Positions 27,230 to 36,107 of a stretch of DNA of 64,000 nucleotides are shown piece by piece. The stretch lies in NCBI GenBank assembly GCA_934691725.1, contig CAKUTF010000012.1, forward strand, positions 1 through 64,000, given 5' to 3'. The notes beneath the pieces are model-generated. The model was not told the DNA's origin. It saw only the letters and a list, made by a program, of their open reading frames with translations, and made no database searches. The translations under genes and the position numbers were made by a program. Source of the DNA: an uncultured Fibrobacter sp. GTDB taxonomy: Bacteria > Fibrobacterota > Fibrobacteria > Fibrobacterales > Fibrobacteraceae. Numbering within the stretch: the first letter of the stretch is position 1; every line of letters starts with the position of its first letter.

Positions 27230-28663
27230 ATGCTCAAAAAGTCCAAAACATTTGTTTTTTGTGCTTCGTCCGTTCTCGCCGGGATGTTCATCGCCTTGGC
27301 GGCCTGCGGCGACGATGTGACGAAGGTGACCGAAGTGACGAATCCGGGGCTGGAAGTTGTTGCCTCCGCGGATTCGCTTGGCAAGTGCACGGCGGAACGT
27401 TCGGGCGAGATGAAGTTCGCGCAAAAGGAAAATGCGGTCTATGTCTGCAGCGATTCTAGCTGGAAAAACGTTTCTGCTGCGGAAAAGGCTTCGTGTTCCG
27501 CGGAGCCTTTCAAGGACAGTTCGGGGTTTAAAATCGTCTGCGGTGGCGACTCGGTCGGGTTCATTCTCAATGGCAAGGACGGGAAGAAAGGCGAAGCCGG
27601 CAAGGCGGGAACTTCTTGCACGGTTGAGCTCCTTGCCGACAGTTCGACTTACAAGGTCGTTTGCGATGGGGATTCCGTCGGAACGCTCGTGAGCGGTCGT
27701 GACGGCGAAGGCTGCACGCTCACCGACAACGGCGACGGATCTGTTTCGCAGGTCTGCGGGGCGGACACGGTTAATTTGTACAAGGCTTTCTGCGGGGAAG
27801 AGTTCTTTAACCCGGATTCGAGCTTCTGCCATGAGAATTCGATAGTGCCGCTTTGTGGCGGAAAATCCTATGACCTGTCGGAAAGTTTCTGCTATACCGA
27901 CTCGGTTGTTACGCTTTGTAACGGTGACCGGTTCGACTCCGAGGAGCAATTCTGTTACGAAAATGCTCTTTATGAAAAATGCGCCGGCGAAACTTACGAG
28001 CCGCAGGACAGCGTCTGTCACAATGAAAGGCTTTTCGGATTTTTCGAGGATGCTCGCGACGGGCAGGTTTACCGAACGGTCAAAATCGGCATGCAGACCT
28101 GGATGGCGGAAAACTTGAACTACGCCTATCTTCAAAAGACGGAGACGGAAGATTCTTCGAGCTTCTGTTATAACGATTCGGCGGAATATTGCGAAAAGTA
28201 TGGACGCCTTTACATATGGTCGGCTGCGATGGACACGTTAACGACAGGTTGCGGTTATGGAAAAACATGTTCTCCGGCAGATACTGTTCGCGGAATCTGC
28301 CCGGACGGCTGGCATCTGCCGAGCGATGCGGAGTGGAATGCATTGAAAAAGTTCGTGGCGAATACCCTTTTCGGCGGCAAGGCGGATTCCGCGGGCTACG
28401 CGCTGAAATCGGCAAGCGGCTGGGCAGAATACAACGGCAAAACAGGCGGCTCGGACGCGTTCGGCTTCGGCGCTCTCCCGGCGGGCCGCCGCTACGGCTA
28501 CGGTAAGTTCGTTGGCGTTCTCGAGAACGCGTACTTCTGGAGCGCTACGGAGTACGCCGCGAACTACGCCTACAACCGGCATTCGACCTGCAGCGTCACG
28601 GACCTGGACGCGTACGGCAGCAGCAAGGTTGGCGCGATGTCTGTCCGTTGCGTCAAGGACTAA
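27230..28663 (+). CDS. Lipoprotein with Fibrobacter major paralogous (FISUMP) domain
   Basis: 477 residues. Lipoprotein signal ending IALAAC. The first half has two related blocks (CSAEPFKDSSGFKIVCGGDSVGF and CTVELLADSSTYKVVCDGDSVGT) with a collagen-like GKDGKKGEAGKAG between them, then four ~27-residue Cys repeats of the form CGxx[FY]xxxxxxFC (residues ~185-265). The C-terminal ~210 residues are the FISUMP domain: RDGQVYRTVKIGMQTWMAENLNY, CPDGWHLPSDAEWNAL, ALPAGRRY, FWSATEY, and VRCVKD. Proteins of this domain are numerous on Fibrobacter surfaces; function unknown. Confidence 0.92.
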   Translation: MLKKSKTFVFCASSVLAGMFIALAACGDDVTKVTEVTNPGLEVVASADSLGKCTAERSGEMKFAQKENAVYVCSDSSWKNVSAAEKASCSAEPFKDSSGFKIVCGGDSVGFILNGKDGKKGEAGKAGTSCTVELLADSSTYKVVCDGDSVGTLVSGRDGEGCTLTDNGDGSVSQVCGADTVNLYKAFCGEEFFNPDSSFCHENSIVPLCGGKSYDLSESFCYTDSVVTLCNGDRFDSEEQFCYENALYEKCAGETYEPQDSVCHNERLFGFFEDARDGQVYRTVKIGMQTWMAENLNYAYLQKTETEDSSSFCYNDSAEYCEKYGRLYIWSAAMDTLTTGCGYGKTCSPADTVRGICPDGWHLPSDAEWNALKKFVANTLFGGKADSAGYALKSASGWAEYNGKTGGSDAFGFGALPAGRRYGYGKFVGVLENAYFWSATEYAANYAYNRHSTCSVTDLDAYGSSKVGAMSVRCVKD

Positions 28664-28696
28664 AAACTCCCGTTTCAAGGAATTTGCGAAATCGAC

Positions 28697-28725
28697 TTGC
28701 AAAATAGAGACTTTTTAATTAAATT
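28697..28725 (+). promoter_or_regulatory. Promoter of tRNA-Pro
   Basis: TTGCAA, 17 bases, TAAATT, with TG after it (TAAATTTG). The tRNA starts 20 bases after the hexamer. The best-formed promoter in the window. Confidence 0.7.
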
Positions 28726-28745
28726 TGAACCGCTCGCACGAGTTG

Positions 28746-28819
28746 CGGGCTGTAGCTCAGTCTGGTAGAGCGCTTGAATGGGGTTCAAGAGGTCGTTGGT
28801 TCGAATCCAATCAGCCCGA
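28746..28819 (+). tRNA. tRNA-Pro(GGG)
   Basis: 74 bases. Acceptor CGGGCTG/CAGCCCG with discriminator A, D arm GCTC...GAGC, anticodon stem CTTGA/TCAAG with loop ATGGGGT (anticodon GGG), T arm TTGGTTCGAATCCAA. CCA is not encoded. The accessory island begins 87 bases downstream. Confidence 0.97.
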
Positions 28820-28820
28820 T

Positions 28821-28853
28821 AAAGGCTTCCGTTCTTCGGAGGCCTTTTTTTTT
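28821..28853 (+). terminator. Intrinsic terminator of tRNA-Pro
   Basis: AAAGGCTTCCG pairs with CGGAGGCCTTT (one wobble) over TTCTT, followed by nine T. Confidence 0.92.
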
Positions 28854-28906
28854 GTGTGCGGTAAACGGAATTCCGCGTTGCATTTCTAAATTTCTTCCGG
28901 TTTTAA

Positions 28907-31900
28907 ATGGAATTATTCGATAACATTACTAGGATTGTCCGGGACGACCTGCAAGCGGGCATTCGCAAAGGCAGTAAGATGTCTGTTGCCGCAGCTTGCT
29001 TCTCTATCTATGCGTATCAAAAACTCAAAAAACAGCTTGAAGGCATTGATGAACTGCGTTTCATTTTCACTTCGCCAACGTTTATAACGGAAAAAACGCC
29101 GAAAGCGCAGCGGGAGTTTTACATTCCCAGAATTTCAAGAGAGAGTAGCCTGTATGGCACCGAGTTTGAAGTAAAGCTACGCAATGAGCTGACGCAAAAA
29201 GCGATTGCGAAAGAGTGCGCCGACTGGATCAGGCGCAAGGCGGTTTTCAAATCGAACGTCACCCAGGAGCAAATGATGGGCTTTATGACGGTCGATGAGA
29301 GCACCTATATGCCCATCAATGGTTTTACTACCGTCGATCTTGGCTGTGAGCGCGGCAACAACGCTTATTATACGGTGATGAAGACAGAGAGCTTTGAGAA
29401 CGCAAACCACTATATCAAGCTCTTTGAACAGCTATGGAACGACAGGAAAAAGCTGCAAGAGGTCACGGACATTGTAATCGAAAATATCTCTGCGGCGTAT
29501 CGTGAGAACTCGCCGGAGTATATCTATTTTGTCGCGCTCTATAACATCTTCAAAGAGTTCCTTGATGATGTTTCAGAGGACGAGCAGCCTAACGAAGCAA
29601 CGGGCTTTCAGGAAAGCAGAATCTGGGGAATGCTTTATAACTTCCAGCGTGACGCGGTTCTTGCCATCATCAGCAAACTTGAGAAATTCAACGGCTGTAT
29701 TCTGGCAGACAGCGTTGGTCTCGGCAAGACATTTACTGCGCTTGCGGTGGTCAAGTATTATGAGAACCGCAACAAATCTGTGCTTGTCCTCTGCCCGAAA
29801 AAGCTCTCTGAGAACTGGAATACATACAAGGGCAACTATATCAACAATCCCATTGCAGTGGATCGGCTGAGATACGACGTCCTCTACCATACGGACCTTT
29901 CCCGCGAACATGGACAGTCGAATGGGATTGATCTTGACCGCCTGAATTGGGGCAACTATGACCTCGTTGTCATTGATGAGAGCCACAACTTCCGCAACGG
30001 CGGTGAAGTGTCCGGCGAGGATGCAAAGGAAAACCGTTATCTGAAACTACTCAATAAAGTCATTCGTGCCGGTGTGAAAACGAAGGTGCTGATGCTCTCG
30101 GCAACGCCGGTCAACAACAAGTTTATCGACCTCAAAAATCAGCTTGCGCTTGCCTACGAGGGTGATGCCTCTCAGATGAGCAAAAAGCTCGACACGACTA
30201 AAAGCATTGATGAAATTTTTCGTCAGGCACAGAAGGCTTTCAACGCATGGAGCAAGCTCCCCGCCGAAAAACGCACGACGGATGAGCTTTTGCGGACGCT
30301 GGATTTTGATTTCTTTGAACTCTTGGACAGCGTGACGATTGCACGGTCAAGAAAGCACATCGAAAAGTATTACAACACTTCGGACATCGGAAAATTTCCT
30401 GAACGTCTGCCGCCGATTTCTCTGCGTCCCTGCCTGACCGATTTGAATGATGCGATCAACTATAACGATATTTACAATCTGCTCACGTCGCTGAATTTGA
30501 CGATCTATACGCCGTCAAATTATATCATGTCATCGAAACTGGCAAAGTATATTGACATGACGCACCACAAGGGAAACAGCCTTACCCAGCAAGGACGTGA
30601 AGAAGGCATTCGCCGCCTGATGAGCATCAACCTTCTCAAGCGTCTGGAAAGCTCGGTTGCTTCTTTCCGCCTGACGATTGATCGCATTAAAAAATTGATT
30701 GACGATACGATTGGGACGATCAAAAATTATCAGTCTGGAGACTGCGTCCTGAATCTGACTGAGATTTCCGGCACAGAAGATTTTGATTACGATGACCAGA
30801 ACACCGACTTTTTCTTCGTCGGCAAGAAAATCAAAATTGACCTTGCTGACATGGATCATGTTTCGTGGCTGCGAGATCTGGAAAAGGACGCGGAGAATCT
30901 GGAACGCTTGTCCCGCATGACCCTCGACATCACGCCAGAGCATGACACGAAGCTGCAAACATTGTTCGACTTGATCCGAAAGAAAATCGAGCATCCGATC
31001 AATCCCGGCAATAAGAAGATCATTATTTTCACGGCGTTCTCCGATACCGCAGACTATCTCTTTGCGAACGTCAGCAAATTTGCAAAAGAGAACTTTAGAC
31101 TGGAAACGGCAGAGATCACCGGCACAGTTGACGGAAAGACTACCATTCCGAAGCTCCGGGCAGACCTCAATACGGTTCTAACCTGTTTCTCTCCTGTTTC
31201 CAAAGGGAAATCCGTACTCCTGCCCGGAAGTACCGACGAGCTTGATATTCTAATTGCGACCGACTGTATTTCCGAAGGACAGAACTTGCAGGACTGCGAT
31301 TACCTTATCAACTACGACATTCATTGGAACCCTGTTCGTATTATCCAGCGGTTCGGACGAATTGACCGTATCGGCAGCAGAAACGACCATATCCAGCTCG
31401 TAAACTTCTGGCCGGATATGGACCTCGACGAGTATATCAACCTGAAAAGCCGCGTAGAAACCCGCATGAAGATTTCGGTCATGACCTCTACTGGCGACGA
31501 TGACCTGATCAACGCCGAGGAAAAAGGTGATCTTGAATACCGCCGCGCACAGCTCAAGCGACTGCAAGAGGAAGTTGTGGACATTGAGGACATGACCAGC
31601 GGCATTTCCATCATGGATTTGGGACTCAACGAGTTCCGTCTTGATTTGCTTGAGTACATAAAATGCCACCCGGAAATTGAAACCGCACCGAAAGGTCTGC
31701 ATACCGTTGTCGGGCAGACAGCGAATTCTCCTGCCGGTGTGATTTTTGTCCTCAGAAATATCAATGACAGCGTGAATATTGACAACCGGAACCGCATTCA
31801 CCCCTTCTACATGGTTTACATCAGCGAAGAGGGCGAAATTGTCTGCGATTACCTCAACCCGAAGAAATTGCTCGACACGATGCGTCTGCTCTGTCGTGGC

Positions 31901-32137
31901 AAAGGTGAGCCTTGTGCGGGTCTTTGCAAGCGATTCAATGATGAGACGGATGACGGACGCAAAATGGGTGAAATTTCTGAACTGCTGAGTGAGGCGATCA
32001 ATTCCATCATTGACGCGAAAGAAGAAAACGATATTGACAGCCTGTTTAAGAGCGGCGGAACATCCGCGCTGCTCAGTGCGGTGTCGGGGCTGGACGATTT
32101 TGAGTTGATTTGCTTTTTGGTAATTAGGAATGAGTAA
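28907..32137 (+). CDS. Large SNF2-type helicase with PLD-like N-terminus (defence locus)
   Basis: 1076 residues. The N-terminal ~200 residues resemble the phospholipase D-like region found on such helicases, though no clean HxK motif is visible. Residues ~235-480 form helicase domain 1: Q-type FQRDAVLAII, Walker A DSVGLGKT (268-275), Walker B DESH (357-360), LSATPVNNK. Domain 2 (~690-850) ends LIATDCISEGQNLQDCDYLIN and QRFGRIDRIGS. First gene of the island, 87 bases after tRNA-Pro; no strong ribosome site. Its last codons and stop (IRNE, stop) lie in an intergenic repeat (from 32122), so the natural C-terminus was probably LVIK-like or slightly longer. Confidence 0.9.
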   Translation: MELFDNITRIVRDDLQAGIRKGSKMSVAAACFSIYAYQKLKKQLEGIDELRFIFTSPTFITEKTPKAQREFYIPRISRESSLYGTEFEVKLRNELTQKAIAKECADWIRRKAVFKSNVTQEQMMGFMTVDESTYMPINGFTTVDLGCERGNNAYYTVMKTESFENANHYIKLFEQLWNDRKKLQEVTDIVIENISAAYRENSPEYIYFVALYNIFKEFLDDVSEDEQPNEATGFQESRIWGMLYNFQRDAVLAIISKLEKFNGCILADSVGLGKTFTALAVVKYYENRNKSVLVLCPKKLSENWNTYKGNYINNPIAVDRLRYDVLYHTDLSREHGQSNGIDLDRLNWGNYDLVVIDESHNFRNGGEVSGEDAKENRYLKLLNKVIRAGVKTKVLMLSATPVNNKFIDLKNQLALAYEGDASQMSKKLDTTKSIDEIFRQAQKAFNAWSKLPAEKRTTDELLRTLDFDFFELLDSVTIARSRKHIEKYYNTSDIGKFPERLPPISLRPCLTDLNDAINYNDIYNLLTSLNLTIYTPSNYIMSSKLAKYIDMTHHKGNSLTQQGREEGIRRLMSINLLKRLESSVASFRLTIDRIKKLIDDTIGTIKNYQSGDCVLNLTEISGTEDFDYDDQNTDFFFVGKKIKIDLADMDHVSWLRDLEKDAENLERLSRMTLDITPEHDTKLQTLFDLIRKKIEHPINPGNKKIIIFTAFSDTADYLFANVSKFAKENFRLETAEITGTVDGKTTIPKLRADLNTVLTCFSPVSKGKSVLLPGSTDELDILIATDCISEGQNLQDCDYLINYDIHWNPVRIIQRFGRIDRIGSRNDHIQLVNFWPDMDLDEYINLKSRVETRMKISVMTSTGDDDLINAEEKGDLEYRRAQLKRLQEEVVDIEDMTSGISIMDLGLNEFRLDLLEYIKCHPEIETAPKGLHTVVGQTANSPAGVIFVLRNINDSVNIDNRNRIHPFYMVYISEEGEIVCDYLNPKKLLDTMRLLCRGKGEPCAGLCKRFNDETDDGRKMGEISELLSEAINSIIDAKEENDIDSLFKSGGTSALLSAVSGLDDFELICFLVIRNE

Positions 32138-32546
32138 TGAGATGTGAGGAATTAGATGGAAAACGTTGTCGCTGACAAAAGCTTTGCCTTTGCGCTGCGA
32201 GTAATCGCACTGTACAAATATATCCGCTTTGAGAAGAATGAGTTTATTTTATCCAAACAGGTTTTGCGGAGCGGAACGAGCATTGGGGCAAACATCGCCG
32301 AGGCACAGTGTGCAATCAGCCGGAAAGATTTTTTGTCCAAAATGTATATCGCTTTCAAGGAATGTTCCGAAACAAAATACTGGCTGGAGCTTTTGTTCAG
32401 GTCCGACTATATGGACGTTTCACAGTATGATTCCATCCAGTCGGATTGTGTTGAACTCCTGAAAATGCTGTCTGCAATCACAAAATCTGCGAAAAATAGA
32501 GAGGTGTGAAAAATTGCTCATTCCTAATTCCTCATTCCTCATTGCC
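32122..32546. mobile_element. Candidate mobile cassette: four-helix-bundle gene with inverted-repeat ends
   Basis: The four-helix gene is flanked by repeat tracts in opposite orientation. AATTAGGAATGAG at 32122-32134 is a perfect inverted copy of CTCATTCCTAATT at 32517-32529, and both continue as the degenerate words seen in the intergenic mosaics. The left tract supplies the helicase stop codon and the right tract supplies an artificial N-terminal extension to the DUF4391 gene, which fits insertion into the gene junction. No target-site duplication could be defined. Confidence 0.5.
32156..32509 (+). CDS. Four-helix-bundle protein (23S rRNA intervening-sequence / S23 type)
   Basis: 117 residues. 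Typical family features: AFALRVIALYKYI..., the central RSGTSIGANIAEAQCAISRKDFLSKMYIAFKECSETKYWLELL, and a C-terminal helix ELLKMLSAITKSAK. These proteins were first seen in intervening sequences of 23S rRNA genes and are related to the Avd accessory proteins of diversity-generating retroelements; they form small basic pentamers in characterised cases. Here no rRNA is nearby: the gene sits between helicase and DUF4391 genes inside inverted repeats. Function unknown. Confidence 0.92.
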   Translation: MENVVADKSFAFALRVIALYKYIRFEKNEFILSKQVLRSGTSIGANIAEAQCAISRKDFLSKMYIAFKECSETKYWLELLFRSDYMDVSQYDSIQSDCVELLKMLSAITKSAKNREV

Positions 32547-32549
32547 TCG

Positions 32550-33194
32550 ATGTTTCCTGCATCTACGGAGTTTGGCAAAAGAATACCGAAACAGAAGTTC
32601 TATGAGAATCTTAATGTTCCTCCTGCCTTGCGCCGTGTATTTGTCGATCAGATCAAGTTGGTCTATTGGCGAAACAAGCTGGCTGCGTCCACGCTGAATA
32701 TCGCTGCGGGTGAAGCAGTCACCGAGGTCGAAGTATTCGAGGTGCGGCTGAATGATCCCCAGCTTGACGACGCGGTGCTGAAACAAATCGACAAGGAAAT
32801 TCCATATCACATTCTCTTTATTCTGACCTGTGACAGCAAGGCTCAAGCGTGGATCGGCTATAAAGAAGCCGCCGCGTCCGGCAGTAACGCTTTCAAAGTC
32901 AGTCGCTATTATCACACCGACTGGATGCCGGAAGATGAGTTGCATCTTGGTATCGATGGCTTGAATATGGATGCCGTCTATGAAAGCCTTGTCCGCCAGA
33001 TCGCTGGGGACAAACTGCAAACAGATTCCGGCGAGAGCCTGAAAGAGTCCGTCGAGCGGGATGAAAAGAAGAAGCAGCTCGAAAAGCAGATTGCCGCGCT
33101 GGAAAGCAAAATGCGGCGGGAGAAGCAATTAAACCGTCGAATGGAAATGAATGCGGAGTTGAAGAGGTTGAAAGAAATTTGGAAAAATCGTTAA
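32550..33194 (+). CDS. DUF4391 family protein
   Basis: 214 residues. Sequence MFPASTEFGKRIPKQKFYENLNVPPALRRVFVDQI...WRNKLAASTLNI is the DUF4391 N-terminal pattern; a coiled-coil C-terminus (ESVERDEKKKQLEKQIAALESKMRREKQLNRRMEMNAELKRL) follows. The family is regularly found with SNF2-type helicases and type III-like methyltransferases, perhaps as an adaptor; this is an inference from context. Start uncertain: the ATG at 32550 fits the family but lacks a ribosome site, whereas a TTG at 32514 has GAGG nine bases upstream and would add 12 residues encoded by the inserted repeat. Confidence 0.85.
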   Translation: MFPASTEFGKRIPKQKFYENLNVPPALRRVFVDQIKLVYWRNKLAASTLNIAAGEAVTEVEVFEVRLNDPQLDDAVLKQIDKEIPYHILFILTCDSKAQAWIGYKEAAASGSNAFKVSRYYHTDWMPEDELHLGIDGLNMDAVYESLVRQIAGDKLQTDSGESLKESVERDEKKKQLEKQIAALESKMRREKQLNRRMEMNAELKRLKEIWKNR

Positions 33195-33227
33195 AAGTTG
33201 TTAGTTTTTGATGGGAAGGATCGTTCA

Positions 33228-33692
33228 ATGGGAAAAACGCTGATCTATCACGGCAGTCATGCGAAAATCCGAATGCCGGAGATTCTTATTGGCAGGAACA
33301 CGAAAGACTTTGGTCCCGGTTTTTACTGCACGGTGATGCGTGAACAGGCGGAACGCTGGGCGAGGCGATTTGATACGCCGGTGATCAATGCCTATTCGTT
33401 CTTGGCTGATGAATCGCTGGATATTCTGGAGTTCAAGACGATGACAGAAGAATGGCTCGATTTTATCGCGGACTGCCGGGGCGGAAAAAAGCACCATCAT
33501 GATATCGTTATCGGAGCCATGGCAGACGACCAGATTTATAATTATGTTGCCGACTATATCGACGGCATTATTACGCGGGAACAGTTCTGGAGTCTCGCCA
33601 AGTTCAAATACCCGACGCACCAGATCAATTTTTGCACGGCAAACGCTTTGAAGTGTCTGCACTTCGAGTATGCCGAGGAGGTCAAACCATGA
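33228..33692 (+). CDS. DUF3990 protein, ADP-ribosyltransferase-like, candidate toxin
   Basis: 154 residues. KTLIYHGSHAKIRMPEI followed by NTKDFGPGFYCTVMREQAERWARRF is the DUF3990 pattern, which resembles the H/Y-G-[ST] and G-x-G-F-Y motifs of ADP-ribosyltransferase folds. Start at the ATG preceded by GGAAGGA; upstream in-frame codons discounted. Overlaps the next gene by four bases, which suggests a two-gene unit. A toxin role is inferred from fold resemblance and pairing, not shown. Confidence 0.8.
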   Translation: MGKTLIYHGSHAKIRMPEILIGRNTKDFGPGFYCTVMREQAERWARRFDTPVINAYSFLADESLDILEFKTMTEEWLDFIADCRGGKKHHHDIVIGAMADDQIYNYVADYIDGIITREQFWSLAKFKYPTHQINFCTANALKCLHFEYAEEVKP

Positions 33693-34144
33693 CAGGACGT
33701 GAAGACAAAAAAGCGAACGACCTGTTTTTCACGTGCGCCCTGGTTGAATATATCGCGCGGAAAACCAAGAACAAGCCTGCCGATGTCGTGGATTTTTTGG
33801 GGAAAAAGAATCTTGAAAAGATTTACGAACTGGCGGATGTTTACCACAGCGAGAACATGGAGAGCGTGAGCGATGACTTGATTGCGAAATGCCGTATTCC
33901 AAACGGAAATTTCGACAACGTGGCGAAATGCAGATATTCTGTTCCGACGCATTGGGATATCGGCAAAGTTTACAAGCGGTTGATTGTGATGCTTTCCCAT
34001 GAACAGAACGCGGATGAAATAGACTTGCTGATAAACGTTTATCATTCGCCTGTCAGCGATTTGATTGAAGACTACAACGGCAGTTTTTATTATGAAAATC
34101 CGCAGACCATTTGTGAAACCTATAAAACAAATGTCGTTTGTTAG
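33689..34144 (+). CDS. DUF3791-like partner protein, candidate antitoxin
   Basis: 151 residues. The start is the ATG overlapping the DUF3990 stop (ATGA). N-terminal ~65 residues (KANDLFFTCALVEYIARKTKNKPADVVDFLGKKNLEKIYELADVYHSENMESVSDD) resemble DUF3791, a small helical family often next to DUF3990. The rest (YSVPTHWDIGKVYKRLIVML..., NVYHSPVSDLIEDYNGSFYYENP) is not recognised. Overlap and pairing suggest it neutralises or delivers the DUF3990 protein. Confidence 0.65.
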   Translation: MTGREDKKANDLFFTCALVEYIARKTKNKPADVVDFLGKKNLEKIYELADVYHSENMESVSDDLIAKCRIPNGNFDNVAKCRYSVPTHWDIGKVYKRLIVMLSHEQNADEIDLLINVYHSPVSDLIEDYNGSFYYENPQTICETYKTNVVC

Positions 34145-34214
34145 AAAACTTCGATTTAGCCAATCCATAGCCAATAAAGCGTAAGAAACCAATTTGGAAA
34201 AAGGATATTGAGGT

Positions 34215-36095
34215 ATGAAAATGGACAAAATGAAATTTGAATCGCCGGATATGACGGCGCAGAACATAGACCGCATTGCTGCCCTGTTTCCGAACTGCAT
34301 CACGGAAATGCTGGACGAGGAACGTAGCACGCCGGAGAAGAAGGTGTACAAGCGGGCAGTCAACTTTGAGCTGCTGAAACAGATGCTTTCGCCGGACATG
34401 GTGGACGGCGACGAGGCATACGAGTTCACATGGGTCGGCAAGAAGGCGGCTATCGTAGAAGCCAACAAGCCGATCCGTAAGACCCTGCGCCCCTGCGTGG
34501 AGGAAAGCAAGGACTGGGACACCACCGAAAACCTCTACATCGAGGGCGATAATCTGGAAGTCCTCAAGCTCTTGCAGGAAAGCTATCTCGGCAAGGTCAA
34601 GATGATCTATATCGACCCGCCATACAACACCGGCAACGATTTTATCTATGCCGATGATTTCATGCGCTCGCAGGAAGAAGAAAACGAGCAGATGGGAATG
34701 TACGACGAGGACGAAAACCGTTTGTTCAAGAATATCGACACCAACGGACGGTTTCATTCTGATTGGTGCAGCATGATTTACTCTCGACTGACGCTGGCAA
34801 GAAATCTGCTGACGGACGATGGGGTTATCTTTATCAGTATTGATGACAATGAAGATAGTGCTTTAAAAGCAATTTGCGATGAAGTTTTTGGCAGAAGCAA
34901 TTTTATTGCTAAATGCGTCCGAAAGCGAAGAGATAGTCAAGCAAATTTATCAAAAAACATCTCGCCAATTCATGAGTATGTTCTTGTTTTTGCAAAAAAA
35001 CAAGGAGATGTTTTGAACAAAATATCCGCAAATATTGACGAAAGCGACTATAAGAATCCCGACAACGACCCAAGGGGGCCGTACAAAACGATGCCTTGTA
35101 CAAACAAGGGCGGTACTGTTTACACAGTCTCTACACCGACAGGAGTTCAAATTACAGAAGAATGGAGATTTAAGCGGGAAACTTATCACAAAATGTTAAA
35201 TGAAAATAGGCTCGTCTTTCCAAGAGGTGGTGAAGGTAAACCAAGATATAAATTATTCTTATCTGAAAAAATAGAAGAAGGACAACTTGCGAATACATGG
35301 TTAGATACGCTTTCCTCTAATCAAGAGGCTACACGAGAAATAAAAGCATTGTTTGATAATAATCTTGTGTTTGACACACCCAAGCCAGTCGGATTACTTG
35401 AATTTTGTGCACAACTGTCTACTCAAAAAGATAGCATCGTGTTGGACTTCTTCTCCGGCTCTGCGACCACCGCCCACGCTGTTATGCAACTCAACGCCGA
35501 GGATGGTGGACACCGCAAGTTCATCATGGTGCAGCTTCCGGAAAAGTGCGATGAAGCAAGCGAAGCCTACAAAGCAGGCTACAAGAACATCTGCGAAATC
35601 GGCAAAGAGCGCATCCGCCGTGCCGGGGATAAGATCAAGTCCGAAAGCCCCATGACCACGCAAGACCTCGACATCGGTTTCCGCGTCCTCAAGCTGGACG
35701 ATACCAACATGAAGGATGTTTACTATGCGCCGGATGATTACGATCAGGGGATGCTTGCGGGTCTGGAATCCAACATCAAGGATGACCGCACCGACCTCGA
35801 CCTGCTGTTCGGCTGCCTGATTGACTGGGGCTTGCCGCTGTCCCTGCCGTACAAATCCGAGAAAATCGACGGCTGCACCGTCCACACCTACAACGACGGC
35901 GACCTGATCGCCTGCTTTGACGCGAATGTTCCCGAAAGCGTGGTCAAGGAGATCGCACAGCGCCGTCCGCTCCGCGCCGTCTTCCGCGATTCCGGCTTTG
36001 CGTCCAGCCCGGAGAAAATCAACGTGTTTGAGATTTTCAAGCTCTATATGCCGGAGGACGCGAGCGACATTTCCAAGCGCGTGAGGGTGATCTGA
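34215..36095 (+). CDS. mod: Type III-like DNA adenine methyltransferase (Mod)
   Basis: 626 residues. Beta-class N6-adenine methyltransferase: catalytic DPPY at residues 134-137 (MIYIDPPYNTGNDFIY) comes before the SAM motif DFFSGSATTAHAV, with the target-recognition region in between. N-terminal YIEGDNLEVLKLLQESYLGKVK is typical of Mod subunits. The central stretch at about 34850-35440 is visibly more A+T-rich than both ends, pointing to exchange of the target-recognition domain. A TTGAGGT ribosome site precedes the ATG. The partner Res subunit is at 39064, separated by three inserted genes. Confidence 0.94.
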   Translation: MKMDKMKFESPDMTAQNIDRIAALFPNCITEMLDEERSTPEKKVYKRAVNFELLKQMLSPDMVDGDEAYEFTWVGKKAAIVEANKPIRKTLRPCVEESKDWDTTENLYIEGDNLEVLKLLQESYLGKVKMIYIDPPYNTGNDFIYADDFMRSQEEENEQMGMYDEDENRLFKNIDTNGRFHSDWCSMIYSRLTLARNLLTDDGVIFISIDDNEDSALKAICDEVFGRSNFIAKCVRKRRDSQANLSKNISPIHEYVLVFAKKQGDVLNKISANIDESDYKNPDNDPRGPYKTMPCTNKGGTVYTVSTPTGVQITEEWRFKRETYHKMLNENRLVFPRGGEGKPRYKLFLSEKIEEGQLANTWLDTLSSNQEATREIKALFDNNLVFDTPKPVGLLEFCAQLSTQKDSIVLDFFSGSATTAHAVMQLNAEDGGHRKFIMVQLPEKCDEASEAYKAGYKNICEIGKERIRRAGDKIKSESPMTTQDLDIGFRVLKLDDTNMKDVYYAPDDYDQGMLAGLESNIKDDRTDLDLLFGCLIDWGLPLSLPYKSEKIDGCTVHTYNDGDLIACFDANVPESVVKEIAQRRPLRAVFRDSGFASSPEKINVFEIFKLYMPEDASDISKRVRVI

Positions 36096-36107
36096 GGAGG
36101 TGCGGAA

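Noticed and set aside
32156..32509. 23S rRNA fragment around the four-helix-bundle gene
   Set aside because: No rRNA-like sequence flanks the gene; neighbours are protein genes.
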